Positions 1-5,742 are shown, counted from the stretch's first letter. The stretch: DNA of 9,121 nt from Candidatus Nanohalarchaeota archaeon (GCA_003660865.1 QMVA01000040.1:1-9121), one strand, 5' to 3'. Translations and numbers: made by a program. Notes: generated by a model not told the origin, from the sequence alone.

Positions 1-88
1 ATCCAGGAAATCTTCGATTTCCCAGGATAGATTAACGTCTCTTGGTCTTAGGTTAAATTTGTCCATTTAGTAACGACATTAACTATAA
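1..88 (+). repeat. Hairpin repeat element A, left copy
   Basis: This 88-bp stretch aligns without gaps to the reverse complement of 9010-9097, with 73 of 88 bases identical by hand alignment. It begins with a hairpin (GGAAATC, loop TTC, GATTTCC at 6-22), wrapped by ATCC (1-4) and GGAT (25-28). A second, long-range stem pairs TTAACGTC (32-39) with GACATTAA (75-82), with one C-A mismatch, around a 35-base loop. The inner edge is AACTATAA (81-88). The element may extend left of the window. It contains no ORF of its own, but the 3' end of the 48-254 minus-strand ORF lies within it. It could be a REP- or MITE-like mobile sequence, a structured RNA, or one end of a larger element; the sequence does not decide among these. 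Confidence 0.85.
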
Positions 89-254
89 TGCAATTATCAC
101 CACACTTATCCAGATGTCTCACATAATCAACAACACAGCATGCGATATTATGACCTGCAATTTCATTTGCAGACTTTTTATCGCAGGTGTATTCTTTTTC
201 CAACTTGATGTTAAGTTCAACAGTGAACCCTGCACTTTTAATTACTCCATGCAT
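48..254 (-). CDS. Small hypothetical protein, 68 aa
   Basis: I do not recognise this protein. It is 68 residues long, soluble, with alternating apolar and polar residues suggesting beta strands around residues 9-18 and 54-62 and a helix between. It has four cysteines (residues 24, 39, 40 and 51) but no clear metal motif. The ATG at 254 is the only in-frame start, because a TGA lies just two codons upstream. No convincing ribosome-binding site is visible. The last dozen codons and the TAA stop lie inside repeat element A, so the original C-terminus may have been replaced. It sits downstream of, and on the same strand as, the 116-aa ORF and the TPR gene and could be the end of that transcript. 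Codon use looks protein-like, but the ORF is short and may be a gene remnant. Confidence 0.4.
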   Translation of the reverse strand: MHGVIKSAGFTVELNIKLEKEYTCDKKSANEIAGHNIACCVVDYVRHLDKCGDNCIIVNVVTKWTNLT

Positions 255-287
255 GCATCATACACACAGGTGCATAGCTTGTCTGTT

Positions 288-638
288 TTATTTATTCCTA
301 AGTGGTAAATACCCTGGAGCTTGCTCCGATTGGGATAGCGAATTTCGGGCGATTTTCTTTATTTCCTTGCGATTTTCACCTTCAAAAGACCCGGAAATAT
401 CATTAATACACTGGATTTTACATTCCTGACACTCTGTAATTACAGAAAGCACTGCTTTTGTAATATCCTTTGCAAATCTCGCTTTACTTATGTCCTTTCC
501 TTCTGACCCGGTTATGCTCTTAATATACCTGCCTGGAAAAAATCTAACTGTAGCAAGCAGTTCTGACTTGAATCTCTTGTGCCTGTCATAGTTTGATTCT
601 TTGTTTTTTTTGATTGTGTATAAATCATGACCCGACAA
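288..638 (-). CDS. Hypothetical protein, 116 aa, possibly frameshifted
   Basis: This is an unrecognised, lysine- and arginine-rich soluble protein with a predicted helical middle (residues about 54-72) and a CxxC (CQEC) around residues 70-73. The only in-frame start is a TTG at 638, directly after a TGA stop; there is no other methionine codon in the frame. A nearby ATG at 628 is in a different frame and reaches this one if one A is added to the eight-A run (plus-strand T run at 604-611). A single-base deletion or sequencing slip is therefore plausible. The last 25 or so residues are encoded by repeat element B (291-364), so the C-terminus is probably not the ancestral one. The stop is TAA at 288-290. 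The TPR gene ends 37 bp upstream on the same strand. Treat it as a degenerate or modified gene until homologs are found. Confidence 0.4.
   Translation of the reverse strand: MSGHDLYTIKKNKESNYDRHKRFKSELLATVRFFPGRYIKSITGSEGKDISKARFAKDITKAVLSVITECQECKIQCINDISGSFEGENRKEIKKIARNSLSQSEQAPGYLPLRNK
291..364 (+). repeat. Hairpin repeat element B, left copy
   Basis: About 74 bp match the reverse complement of 2045-2118, with roughly six substitutions and two single-base gaps. The core is a short hairpin, GGAGC-TT-GCTCC; the other copy has GCAGC-TT-GCTGC, so one stem pair is swapped in a compensatory way. Upstream of it GGTA (304-307)...TACC (309-313 region) and CC..GG pairings can form alternative small stems. 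Downstream is the tag GGGATAGCGAATTTC followed by GGGCGATTTT. The element overlaps the 3' end of the 116-aa minus-strand ORF. It resembles bacterial REP-type palindromes in organisation; that is comparison by eye only. Confidence 0.82.
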
Positions 639-675
639 TCAAAAAGCTTAGGATTCTCCAATTGCCACCAATATC

Positions 676-1686
676 CTATGATTCTTGCTTCATTTTATTA
701 TCAATTATCTCCAACTGTGCAATAATTTTATTGTATGTCTTTTTTTTGGCACTACCTTCTTTAGGTTCAAATTCTACAAGTTTATCAAGTTCATTCTGTG
801 CTTCATCCAATTTACCTGAATGAAAAAGCGCATAAATCAGACTCATGCGTACTGCAGAATTATACTTATCCTCTTTTAGTATTTTTTTGCATTCTTTTTC
901 TGCAAAATCATATTTACCCCAATCTACAAGACAGGAGACATATGATAATTCTATGCCATTATCTTTCGGATCAAGTTCAAGGAGAAATTTGAGATGCACA
1001 ACTGCCTTTTCAAAGTTTTTTTCAATCCTGTAAATCTCAGCAAGATGATAATGAGCAAACCCGTCCTTTGGGTTAATATCAAGTACTTTTAGAAACTGCT
1101 TCTTAGCACCAGCATATTTTTTGATATCATATAGCCACATGGCATAATCCAGATATGTGTCGGCACATGGTTTGAGCTCGCACATTTTCTGATATAATCG
1201 TGCTGTTTCATCTGGTTTTTTTTTGGCGAGATACTCTCTTACTCTGTCCATATCAATATTACTATCCCCCATTTCATGCACTTTTTGATAGTCCGGTATA
1301 TTTCCAAAACCAAACCTATTTCCAGTATCATCATTTTTCTCATTATAATCTCTATGTAAACTTATCCCCGGAACACTTGGAAAAAATGAATCGCTCGCAC
1401 CTGATTGGCGCAGTTTCTTCCTTATAGTCAGGGGATAAGATATCTCAAAATCATTCCCATATCTCTTTTTTGCATATCCCTCTACTTCAGAAAGCATATC
1501 CTTATACTTCCCGTATTCTTCAACATAGATAACAACAACCGTAGCGCCAAAAGCCCCATCCTTAAACGACTTAATCCTTGAAGCATGCGCTTTAACAGTA
1601 TATACATACACCGCATCAGCATCTTTTGGAAGCTTCTTAACTTTTTCATGCGCCTTGATCATAAAAACTTTCTTCTTTTTCTCCAT
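676..1686 (-). CDS. TPR-repeat protein with unrecognised N-terminal domain
   Basis: This is a 336-residue soluble protein without signal peptide or membrane segments. Residues 1-95 form a basic alpha/beta domain (hydrophobic strands near 24-31 and 47-55) that I do not recognise. Residues 96-150 are a polar, glycine- and aspartate-rich linker. From about residue 165 there are tetratricopeptide repeats: units near 176-209, 210-243, 244-276 and 277-310 show the usual pattern of small and aromatic residues (for example AHYHLAEIYR then a proline closing each unit, DINPKDG and ELDPKDN). TPR domains mediate protein-protein contacts, so a scaffold or adaptor role is likely, with no partner evident. 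The ATG at 1686 lies about 25 bases from an AT-rich box shared with the divergent ogt-like gene and has no clear ribosome-binding site, which suits a leaderless transcript. The two small ORFs downstream may be cotranscribed. Confidence 0.85.
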   Translation of the reverse strand: MEKKKKVFMIKAHEKVKKLPKDADAVYVYTVKAHASRIKSFKDGAFGATVVVIYVEEYGKYKDMLSEVEGYAKKRYGNDFEISYPLTIRKKLRQSGASDSFFPSVPGISLHRDYNEKNDDTGNRFGFGNIPDYQKVHEMGDSNIDMDRVREYLAKKKPDETARLYQKMCELKPCADTYLDYAMWLYDIKKYAGAKKQFLKVLDINPKDGFAHYHLAEIYRIEKNFEKAVVHLKFLLELDPKDNGIELSYVSCLVDWGKYDFAEKECKKILKEDKYNSAVRMSLIYALFHSGKLDEAQNELDKLVEFEPKEGSAKKKTYNKIIAQLEIIDNKMKQES

Positions 1687-1737
1687 ACCCTAACAATACC
1701 CCCATAAATTTTAATGTATTTACCCCAATAACCTTGC
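1687..1737. promoter_or_regulatory. Divergent promoter, TPR gene and ogt-like gene
   Basis: The 51-bp gap between two divergent start codons holds one AT-rich, nearly symmetric box, ATAAATTTTAAT (1704-1715). Its centre is about 25 bases from the minus-strand ATG (1686) and about 28 bases from the plus-strand ATG (1738). This is the spacing expected of an archaeal TATA box to the start site, so both transcripts could be leaderless. No Shine-Dalgarno sequence precedes the ogt-like gene. Three TACCC motifs surround the box, without a known binding protein. Confidence 0.5.
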
Positions 1738-2046
1738 ATGACAAATTTTTCAAAAAAAGTCCTGGACCTCACAAAGCAGATACCAAAAGGCAAAATAACA
1801 ACCTACAAACAACTGGCAACTGCCGCAGGCAACCCCGAAGCCAGCCGCGCAGCAGGAAGCGCCCTAAACAAAAACGCTCTGCTGGTAATCATCCCATGCC
1901 ACCACGTAATAAAAAGCACAGGCGAAATAGGCGGCTACTCAGGAGGAAAAGAAAAAAAGCTCGCGCTCCTGAAAAAAGAAGGAATCCCCATCAAAGAAGG
2001 CAAAATAATAAATCTCAAACACTATCTCCACAAATTCAAAAACTAA
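1738..2046 (+). CDS. ogt: Methylated-DNA--protein-cysteine methyltransferase, minimal form
   Basis: The protein would repair O6-alkylguanine by irreversible transfer of the alkyl group to its own cysteine. At 102 residues it contains only the DNA-binding/active-site domain; the N-terminal domain found in full-length Ogt/MGMT proteins (about 150-200 residues) is absent. Visible family features are the TTYKQLA segment (21-27), an arginine-finger context SRAAGSALNKN (36-46) and the acceptor motif IPCHHVI (52-58) with Cys54. The cysteine distinguishes it from alkyltransferase-like proteins, which carry tryptophan there. The usual PCHRV arginine is histidine here. GEIGGYSGG (62-70) and a C-terminal LLKKEGI helix complete the domain. 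It is transcribed divergently from the TPR gene and converges on MBF1 across repeat element B. Confidence 0.9.
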   Translation: MTNFSKKVLDLTKQIPKGKITTYKQLATAAGNPEASRAAGSALNKNALLVIIPCHHVIKSTGEIGGYSGGKEKKLALLKKEGIPIKEGKIINLKHYLHKFKN

Positions 2047-2118
2047 ATAAAAAAATCGCCTGAAATTCGCTATCCTAATCGCAGCAAGCTGCGGGGTATT
2101 TACCCACTTGGGAATAAA
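2045..2118 (-). repeat. Hairpin repeat element B, right copy
   Basis: This is the inverted partner of 291-364, placed between the convergent ends of the ogt-like gene and MBF1 and overlapping the ogt stop codon by two bases. Read on the plus strand it contains three adjoining short palindromes: CGCAGC-AA-GCTGCG, GGGTA-TT-TACCC and CCCA-CT-TGGG. The last two share a CCC arm, so they compete. It then ends in AATAAA. On the minus strand the hairpin is followed by TAGGATAGCGAATTTC. It could serve as a transcript-end structure between the two convergent genes, but the second copy elsewhere shows it is a dispersed repeat rather than a gene-specific signal. Confidence 0.85.
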
Positions 2119-2128
2119 GACATCCAGT

Positions 2129-2602
2129 CTACTTCTTCACCTTCTTAACCTTAACAAAATCCGCAAGCGTCATCCCCCCGCGACCGGACCCTGCGCTCTT
2201 GCCATCATCCTCATCCTCTACAACCTTCTCAACAAGCTTAACTCCCAGCGCATGCTCAATCCTCTGCGCGAACGAAAGATCCGGCTTAATCTTGCCTGCC
2301 TCAATCTTATGCATCAAAGACTCTTTCGCATGCAGCACCAGAGAAAGCTTCTTAACATCCCACTCGCGTTCTTTGCGCGCATCATGAATAATTTTCCCGA
2401 ATCCCGCAGCAACTTCATACTCAACAACCACCTTCTCACGCGCAGGCTGCACAGTCCTGACACCCCATTGCCCGCCCACATATGGCGTCCTTATAACCTC
2501 CCCTTTCGCAGCACAGTCATCGCACACATCAAGAACCGCACCCTCAATCTTAGCGCGCTTCAAAACCTCCACACGTCTTCCACACATTTCGCAATTTGGC
2601 AT
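2129..2602 (-). CDS. Multiprotein bridging factor 1, archaeal type
   Basis: The 157-residue protein has the archaeal MBF1 architecture. An N-terminal zinc ribbon uses Cys4 and Cys7 (CEMC) with Cys27 and Cys30 (CDDC). A linker follows, then a Cro/C1-type helix-turn-helix at about residues 68-123 (the stretch from FGKIIHDARKE through HALGVKL). The tail ends in GGMTLADFVKVKKVKK, like the conserved C-terminus of archaeal homologs. In eukaryotes MBF1 bridges TBP and activators; the archaeal proteins are associated with ribosomes or transcription, their exact role being less settled. The start is well supported by a strong Shine-Dalgarno sequence, GGAGGTGG, six bases upstream. The gene is divergent from the Trm9-like methyltransferase, 58 bp away. 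Confidence 0.93.
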   Translation of the reverse strand: MPNCEMCGRRVEVLKRAKIEGAVLDVCDDCAAKGEVIRTPYVGGQWGVRTVQPAREKVVVEYEVAAGFGKIIHDARKEREWDVKKLSLVLHAKESLMHKIEAGKIKPDLSFAQRIEHALGVKLVEKVVEDEDDGKSAGSGRGGMTLADFVKVKKVKK

Positions 2603-2608
2603 TTATGT

Positions 2609-2616
2609 CCACCTCC
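2609..2616 (-). promoter_or_regulatory. Ribosome-binding site of MBF1
   Basis: The minus strand reads GGAGGTGG, six bases before the ATG at 2602. It is the strongest Shine-Dalgarno match in the window, in contrast to most neighbours, which appear leaderless. It fixes the MBF1 start and implies a leader of at least about 15-25 bases. Confidence 0.75.
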
Positions 2617-2628
2617 ACATTCACACAA

Positions 2629-2639
2629 CTTAATAAAGG
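2629..2639 (+). promoter_or_regulatory. TATA-like box of the Trm9-like gene
   Basis: CTTAATAAAGG is centred about 27 bases before the ATG at 2661, and there is no ribosome-binding site between them, which suggests leaderless transcription of the methyltransferase. For MBF1, whose leader must include its ribosome-binding site, a different box further upstream (for example TTATTTTAG on the minus strand, about 2648-2656) fits better, so the two promoters probably overlap. Confidence 0.45.
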
Positions 2640-2660
2640 TACCAAAAACTAAAATAACTT

Positions 2661-3299
2661 ATGCAAGAAATCCGCAAAAACCTTAAAAAAACATACAACA
2701 AAATTGCCCCCCAATTCGACGCCACAAGAAAAAATCCGTGGCCAAAAGTAGAACAATTCATAAAAGAACAATCAAAAGACAGCCTCATCCTCGACCTTGG
2801 AGCAGGCACAGGCCGCCACAGCATCAGCGCAAAAACCCACAACTTAAACCCCATAGCCGGCGACTTCTCAATCAGCCAGCTTCTACAAATCAAAAAAAAA
2901 GACAAGACAATTCCACTGGTCCTCCTCGACCTGACCGCCCTACCCTTCAGGCCAGACACATTTGACACCATAATCTACATAGCCGCAATCCATCATCTCG
3001 AAACCGAAAAAAAGCGCATAAGCTCCCTCAAAGAAACAGAGCGCATCCTAAAACCCCAAAGTCCGCTCCTCACAAGCGCATGGGCGCACGACCAGCCCCG
3101 CTTCAAAAACAAACCAGCTGACATCTACCATACATGGGACAAAAAGCACCCCCGCTTCTACCATCTCTTCAAAGAAAACGAACTCAAAGCCATCTCAAAA
3201 AAAGCAAACCTTCACATCATCACATCATGCCGCATAAAAGACAACATCTACATTCACTCCCTCAAAAGAAAACGGACAATCGGCGCAAAAACAACATAA
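2661..3299 (+). CDS. Trm9-like SAM-dependent methyltransferase
   Basis: This 212-residue class I methyltransferase resembles the Trm9/ABH8-methyltransferase family, whose members methylate modified wobble uridines in tRNA. The sequence shows the N-terminal YNKIAPQFDATRKNPWPKV (12-30), which matches the family's tyrosine/phenylalanine-rich start and its PWP motif. Motif I is LDLGAGTGR (44-52). Acidic motif II is replaced by GDFS (67-70). The characteristic IAAIHHLETEKKR occupies about 107-119. SAWAHDQ (139-145) and YHLFKENEL (167-175) also match, as does the C-terminal RIKDNIYI (191-198). Its tRNA substrate in this organism is inferred from family membership only; a general SAM methyltransferase role is the alternative. 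The last 46 bp overlap, tail to tail, the end of the PssA-like gene. Confidence 0.85.
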   Translation: MQEIRKNLKKTYNKIAPQFDATRKNPWPKVEQFIKEQSKDSLILDLGAGTGRHSISAKTHNLNPIAGDFSISQLLQIKKKDKTIPLVLLDLTALPFRPDTFDTIIYIAAIHHLETEKKRISSLKETERILKPQSPLLTSAWAHDQPRFKNKPADIYHTWDKKHPRFYHLFKENELKAISKKANLHIITSCRIKDNIYIHSLKRKRTIGAKTT

Positions 3300-3922
3300 G
3301 CAGCAATACCAACGATAAACAGGTTATCCGGATAAAAAAACAACCCCAAAACCACAACAACCGCCTCAATGCTGATAATAACTCTCTCACCGTTCTTCAG
3401 GCTCTTATACTTCTTGAAATTATAATACTTCACATTCGAGACCATAAGAAATGACAGCGCAATCGTCATCAAGCCAATGTATATCGGAGGTACAGAAACA
3501 TTTCCGACAACAAGCCCGATCACAAACCCCGCAATAACCGGCGTCGGAATACCCAGAAAATGCTCACTAATATCAATAACATTAAACTTGGCAAGCCGAT
3601 AGACCGAGCACGACACAAGAACCAGCCCGATAGCTATGCCCCATGAGCCAAGCGTCTCCAGATAAATATTATAAATCAAAATCATGGGCGCAACACCGAA
3701 AGAAATCGCATCACTCAGGGAATCAAGCTCCTTTCCAATATCCGACGTCTGCCCAAGCATCCTTGCAAACTGTCCGTCAAGCTGGTCTGCAAGAACAGCA
3801 ATAACCAGCATCAGTGAAGAATAACGATAATCCCCGCTAAACGCAAACAATATCGCAAGAGAACCGCACATAGCATTCAAAAGCGTCAGTCCCGTAACAA
3901 AATACCATTTTACCAACGACAT
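3254..3922 (-). CDS. pssA: CDP-alcohol phosphatidyltransferase, archaetidylserine synthase-like
   Basis: This is an integral membrane enzyme of about 222 residues that would join a CDP-activated lipid to a polar alcohol, most likely L-serine to CDP-archaeol. Residues 46-71 fit the complete family motif D-x2-D-G-x2-A-R-x8-G-x3-D-x3-D (D46, D49, G50, A53, R54, G63, D67, D71). The flanking DSLSDAISFGVAP is typical of the serine-specific PssA branch. There are about six to eight hydrophobic segments. I chose the ATG at 3922 because GGGTGAT lies six bases upstream and because family members usually begin near the first membrane helix; an upstream in-frame ATG at 3952 would add ten polar residues. 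It follows the flippase-like gene on the same strand and overlaps the methyltransferase gene by 46 bp at its 3' end. Serine specificity is inferred. Confidence 0.88.
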   Translation of the reverse strand: MSLVKWYFVTGLTLLNAMCGSLAILFAFSGDYRYSSLMLVIAVLADQLDGQFARMLGQTSDIGKELDSLSDAISFGVAPMILIYNIYLETLGSWGIAIGLVLVSCSVYRLAKFNVIDISEHFLGIPTPVIAGFVIGLVVGNVSVPPIYIGLMTIALSFLMVSNVKYYNFKKYKSLKNGERVIISIEAVVVVLGLFFYPDNLFIVGIAAYVVFAPIVRFLLRE

Positions 3923-3928
3923 AATACC

Positions 3929-3935
3929 ATCACCC
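3929..3935 (-). promoter_or_regulatory. Ribosome-binding site supporting the shorter PssA start
   Basis: The minus strand reads GGGTGAT, six bases before the ATG at 3922 and inside the longer reading of the gene. It matches the anti-Shine-Dalgarno sequence better than anything before the ATG at 3952. Confidence 0.5.
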
Positions 3936-3991
3936 GGAGATTTACATTTCATATTTATCTGCCTTCTTATTTATCTTTAACCCGGGAAATC

Positions 3992-4999
3992 TCACCACTT
4001 ACCCCGTTTATTTCCATACCCCAAAAAATACATACATCCAAACCCAAGCGATGTATTCAGCCCAAGCACAATAATCCTCTCCACAATCACAACCACAGCT
4101 GCCAAAGGAAGACTGACCCCCCCAAGCACGAACCCTGCAATCATCGCAGGCTCAACAGCACCAATAGCCCCGGGAAGAAGCGGCACAGCAGATGCAAAAG
4201 TGCCAAAAGCAATGGCAATAACAATAAACAATGGATCAATCCTACCCCCCAATGCAATAATAATAAGATACAACCTCAAAACATCCAAAACCCTTGACAA
4301 AACACTGATACTCATCGTCGATACAATAGTTCTAAAAGAAACCTCCCTCAACGCACTGTTAAAAATATCGATATTGTGGCTGAGATTTTCCTCAAACCTC
4401 AAAACATGCTTCCTAAGAACCCTGAATCTTTTCAAAAAAGACATAAAAAACAAAGTAACCGCAAGAGACGCCTTCCTGTTCAGCGATGTATACACAAGCG
4501 ACCCAAGAACCAGTATCCCCATACCAATAACAAGCAGCAATGGATACAGGATAACAACAGGCAGATCAAGCTTAAAATGAAGAATCATAACAGCAACAAT
4601 ATCCAGCAGCACAAAACTCCCGTACTCAAGAAAATCCGTCGCAATAACCGTCGCAAAAGTCCTTGACTTTTTAGCAGAACTAACCTTACTAAGAAAATAC
4701 GCTTTAGCTGGCTCCCCACCCGATATTGCAACCGGCGTGACACTATTGATTGCACATCCAATCCAGGAAATAGCAAACACCGAAGCAAATTTTGCCTTCA
4801 TCCCCATATCAATAATAAACTCATTCCATCTGACAGCAGATAAAAAGATAACAAAAACATAAACAGAAACAGCCAGTGCCCAATAAAAAAAATCAATCTC
4901 CCTGTATATTCTAAGCAGTTCGCCAATACCAACAGTATGCAGGACAAACAATATAATACCAAAACTAGCAACAAAACCCGCAATCCCAAGAGACTTCAT
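3992..4999 (-). CDS. Flippase-like membrane protein (YbhN/UPF0104, LPG synthase TM domain)
   Basis: The 335-residue protein has about eight hydrophobic membrane segments and belongs to the lysylphosphatidylglycerol synthase transmembrane-domain family. The signature is NSVTPVAISGGEPAKAYFLSK, split here around residues 85-105, with the conserved GGEP. A later SAVPLLPGAIGAVEPAMIAGF segment (PLLPGAIG, GAVE) is the second family hallmark. Such proteins are thought to translocate or handle lipid-linked intermediates in membranes; the substrate here is unknown. The start at 4999 (MKSLGIAG) fits leaderless transcription from TTTATATA at 5023-5030; an ATG at 5008 would lie too close to that box but is possible on a longer transcript from the PHP gene. 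It lies between the PHP gene and the PssA-like gene on one strand, with gaps of tens of bases. Confidence 0.9.
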   Translation of the reverse strand: MKSLGIAGFVASFGIILFVLHTVGIGELLRIYREIDFFYWALAVSVYVFVIFLSAVRWNEFIIDMGMKAKFASVFAISWIGCAINSVTPVAISGGEPAKAYFLSKVSSAKKSRTFATVIATDFLEYGSFVLLDIVAVMILHFKLDLPVVILYPLLLVIGMGILVLGSLVYTSLNRKASLAVTLFFMSFLKRFRVLRKHVLRFEENLSHNIDIFNSALREVSFRTIVSTMSISVLSRVLDVLRLYLIIIALGGRIDPLFIVIAIAFGTFASAVPLLPGAIGAVEPAMIAGFVLGGVSLPLAAVVVIVERIIVLGLNTSLGFGCMYFLGYGNKRGKW

Positions 5000-5022
5000 G
5001 ACATACAATACACAAATTTATC

Positions 5023-5030
5023 TATATAAA
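5023..5030 (-). promoter_or_regulatory. TATA box of the flippase-like gene
   Basis: The minus strand reads TTTATATA, a near-perfect archaeal TATA box. Its centre is about 27 bases before the ATG at 4999, which supports that start and a leaderless message. It lies in the 32-bp gap after the PHP stop codon, so this gene can be expressed independently of the PHP gene. Confidence 0.65.
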
Positions 5031-5031
5031 A

Positions 5032-5691
5032 CTAATCTTCAAGCCATCTGTTGAACGCCGGCTTAAAGAAAACATTGGCAAAAACTTTCATATGCACAAA
5101 TTTCGAGGCTCTGCTGCCATACGGCACACCTTTCCCAGAAACAAGCTTCCCCAAAATATCATCAATAGAACTCCCATCCGGCAACTTAGTATACGCCCGC
5201 CCGATATCCTTGTACCTATGGGCATCACTGCCCGCCGATACAGGCAGATTATTTTTACCAGCAATATACTCTGAAAGATTATTCTCAAAATCAAAATACG
5301 CCATTCCATTCATAACCTCCATCACAAAAGGGTACTTTATCTTTCTATACGCAAAAACCGAACCCTTCCTCCAGAAACAGAATGGGTGAGGCAGTATAAT
5401 AGTCCCCCCGAGATTATTGATCTTATCAACAGTATCCCCTACACTCATGAGCGGCTTAATCCTCTCATCAACATTCAATGCAATAATCTCTCCCGCCCTC
5501 GTCAATATCTCCTCCCCCCGGATAAGAGCAAAACCATCCTCAAACCTCTGCTTAAAATCACCAACCAGATTATGATCGACAACCGCAACACCATCAAGCC
5601 CCCGCATCTTCGCAGTCTCAACAATCTTCTCAATTTTCATAAAGCAGTCCGATGAATATTTGGAATGAACATGGAAATCAATTTTCATCAT
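5032..5691 (-). CDS. PHP-domain metal-dependent phosphoesterase
   Basis: This protein of about 219 residues is a single PHP (polymerase and histidinol phosphatase) domain, a trinuclear-metal phosphoesterase fold. Metal-ligand motifs are visible in order: DFHVHS (H7, H9), VVDHN (D39, H40), RGEE (E60/E61), LPHPF (H102), MEVMN (E125) and GSDAHR (D156, H158). No other domain is present. The substrate cannot be read from the sequence; stand-alone archaeal PHP proteins of this type are mostly uncharacterised. Starts at 5697, 5691 and 5688 are in frame; 5691 or 5688 fit best with a leaderless transcript from the symmetric TATA box at 5713-5727. It leads a same-strand run into the flippase-like and PssA-like genes, so it may act on a lipid- or sugar-phosphate in the same pathway (inference). 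Confidence 0.88.
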   Translation of the reverse strand: MMKIDFHVHSKYSSDCFMKIEKIVETAKMRGLDGVAVVDHNLVGDFKQRFEDGFALIRGEEILTRAGEIIALNVDERIKPLMSVGDTVDKINNLGGTIILPHPFCFWRKGSVFAYRKIKYPFVMEVMNGMAYFDFENNLSEYIAGKNNLPVSAGSDAHRYKDIGRAYTKLPDGSSIDDILGKLVSGKGVPYGSRASKFVHMKVFANVFFKPAFNRWLED

Positions 5692-5712
5692 AAACATAAT
5701 TTATAAAGCAAA

Positions 5713-5727
5713 TATTTATAATAAATA
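5713..5727. promoter_or_regulatory. Symmetric TATA box, divergent PHP and GT2 genes
   Basis: TATTTATAATAAATA is a perfect inverted repeat (TATTTAT, A, ATAAATA) centred at 5720. Its centre is 23 bases from the plus-strand GT2 ATG (5743) and 23 to 32 bases from the three possible PHP ATGs (5697, 5691, 5688). Both genes lack ribosome-binding sites. One box may therefore serve both directions, or two overlapping boxes may share it. Confidence 0.6.
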
Positions 5728-5742
5728 CGCCAAGAGAATTAA

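Noticed and set aside
114..308. Plus-strand ORF with a TATA-like AACTATAA about 30 bases ahead of its ATG
   Set aside because: The spacing is attractive, but the product is an unpatterned chain antisense to the more protein-like 68-aa frame, and the box belongs to repeat A.
1716..1725. GTATTTACCC shared with element B
   Set aside because: Only ten bases match, with no hairpin, so it is not counted as a third copy.
1734..2063. Plus-strand frame overlapping the ogt-like gene
   Set aside because: It encodes a lysine/arginine/asparagine-rich low-complexity chain, while the +1 frame has the full alkyltransferase motif.
2060..2118. Intrinsic bacterial-type terminator
   Set aside because: A stem with a T-run exists on one strand (hairpin, then T tract on the minus strand), but it is far from the hairpin and the same unit recurs as a dispersed repeat, so a gene-specific terminator is not supported.
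2108..2686. Long plus-strand frame of 192 codons
   Set aside because: It lies antisense to MBF1, whose zinc ribbon, helix-turn-helix and ribosome-binding site make it the real gene; the antisense translation has no recognisable motif and exists because of the G/T third-position bias.
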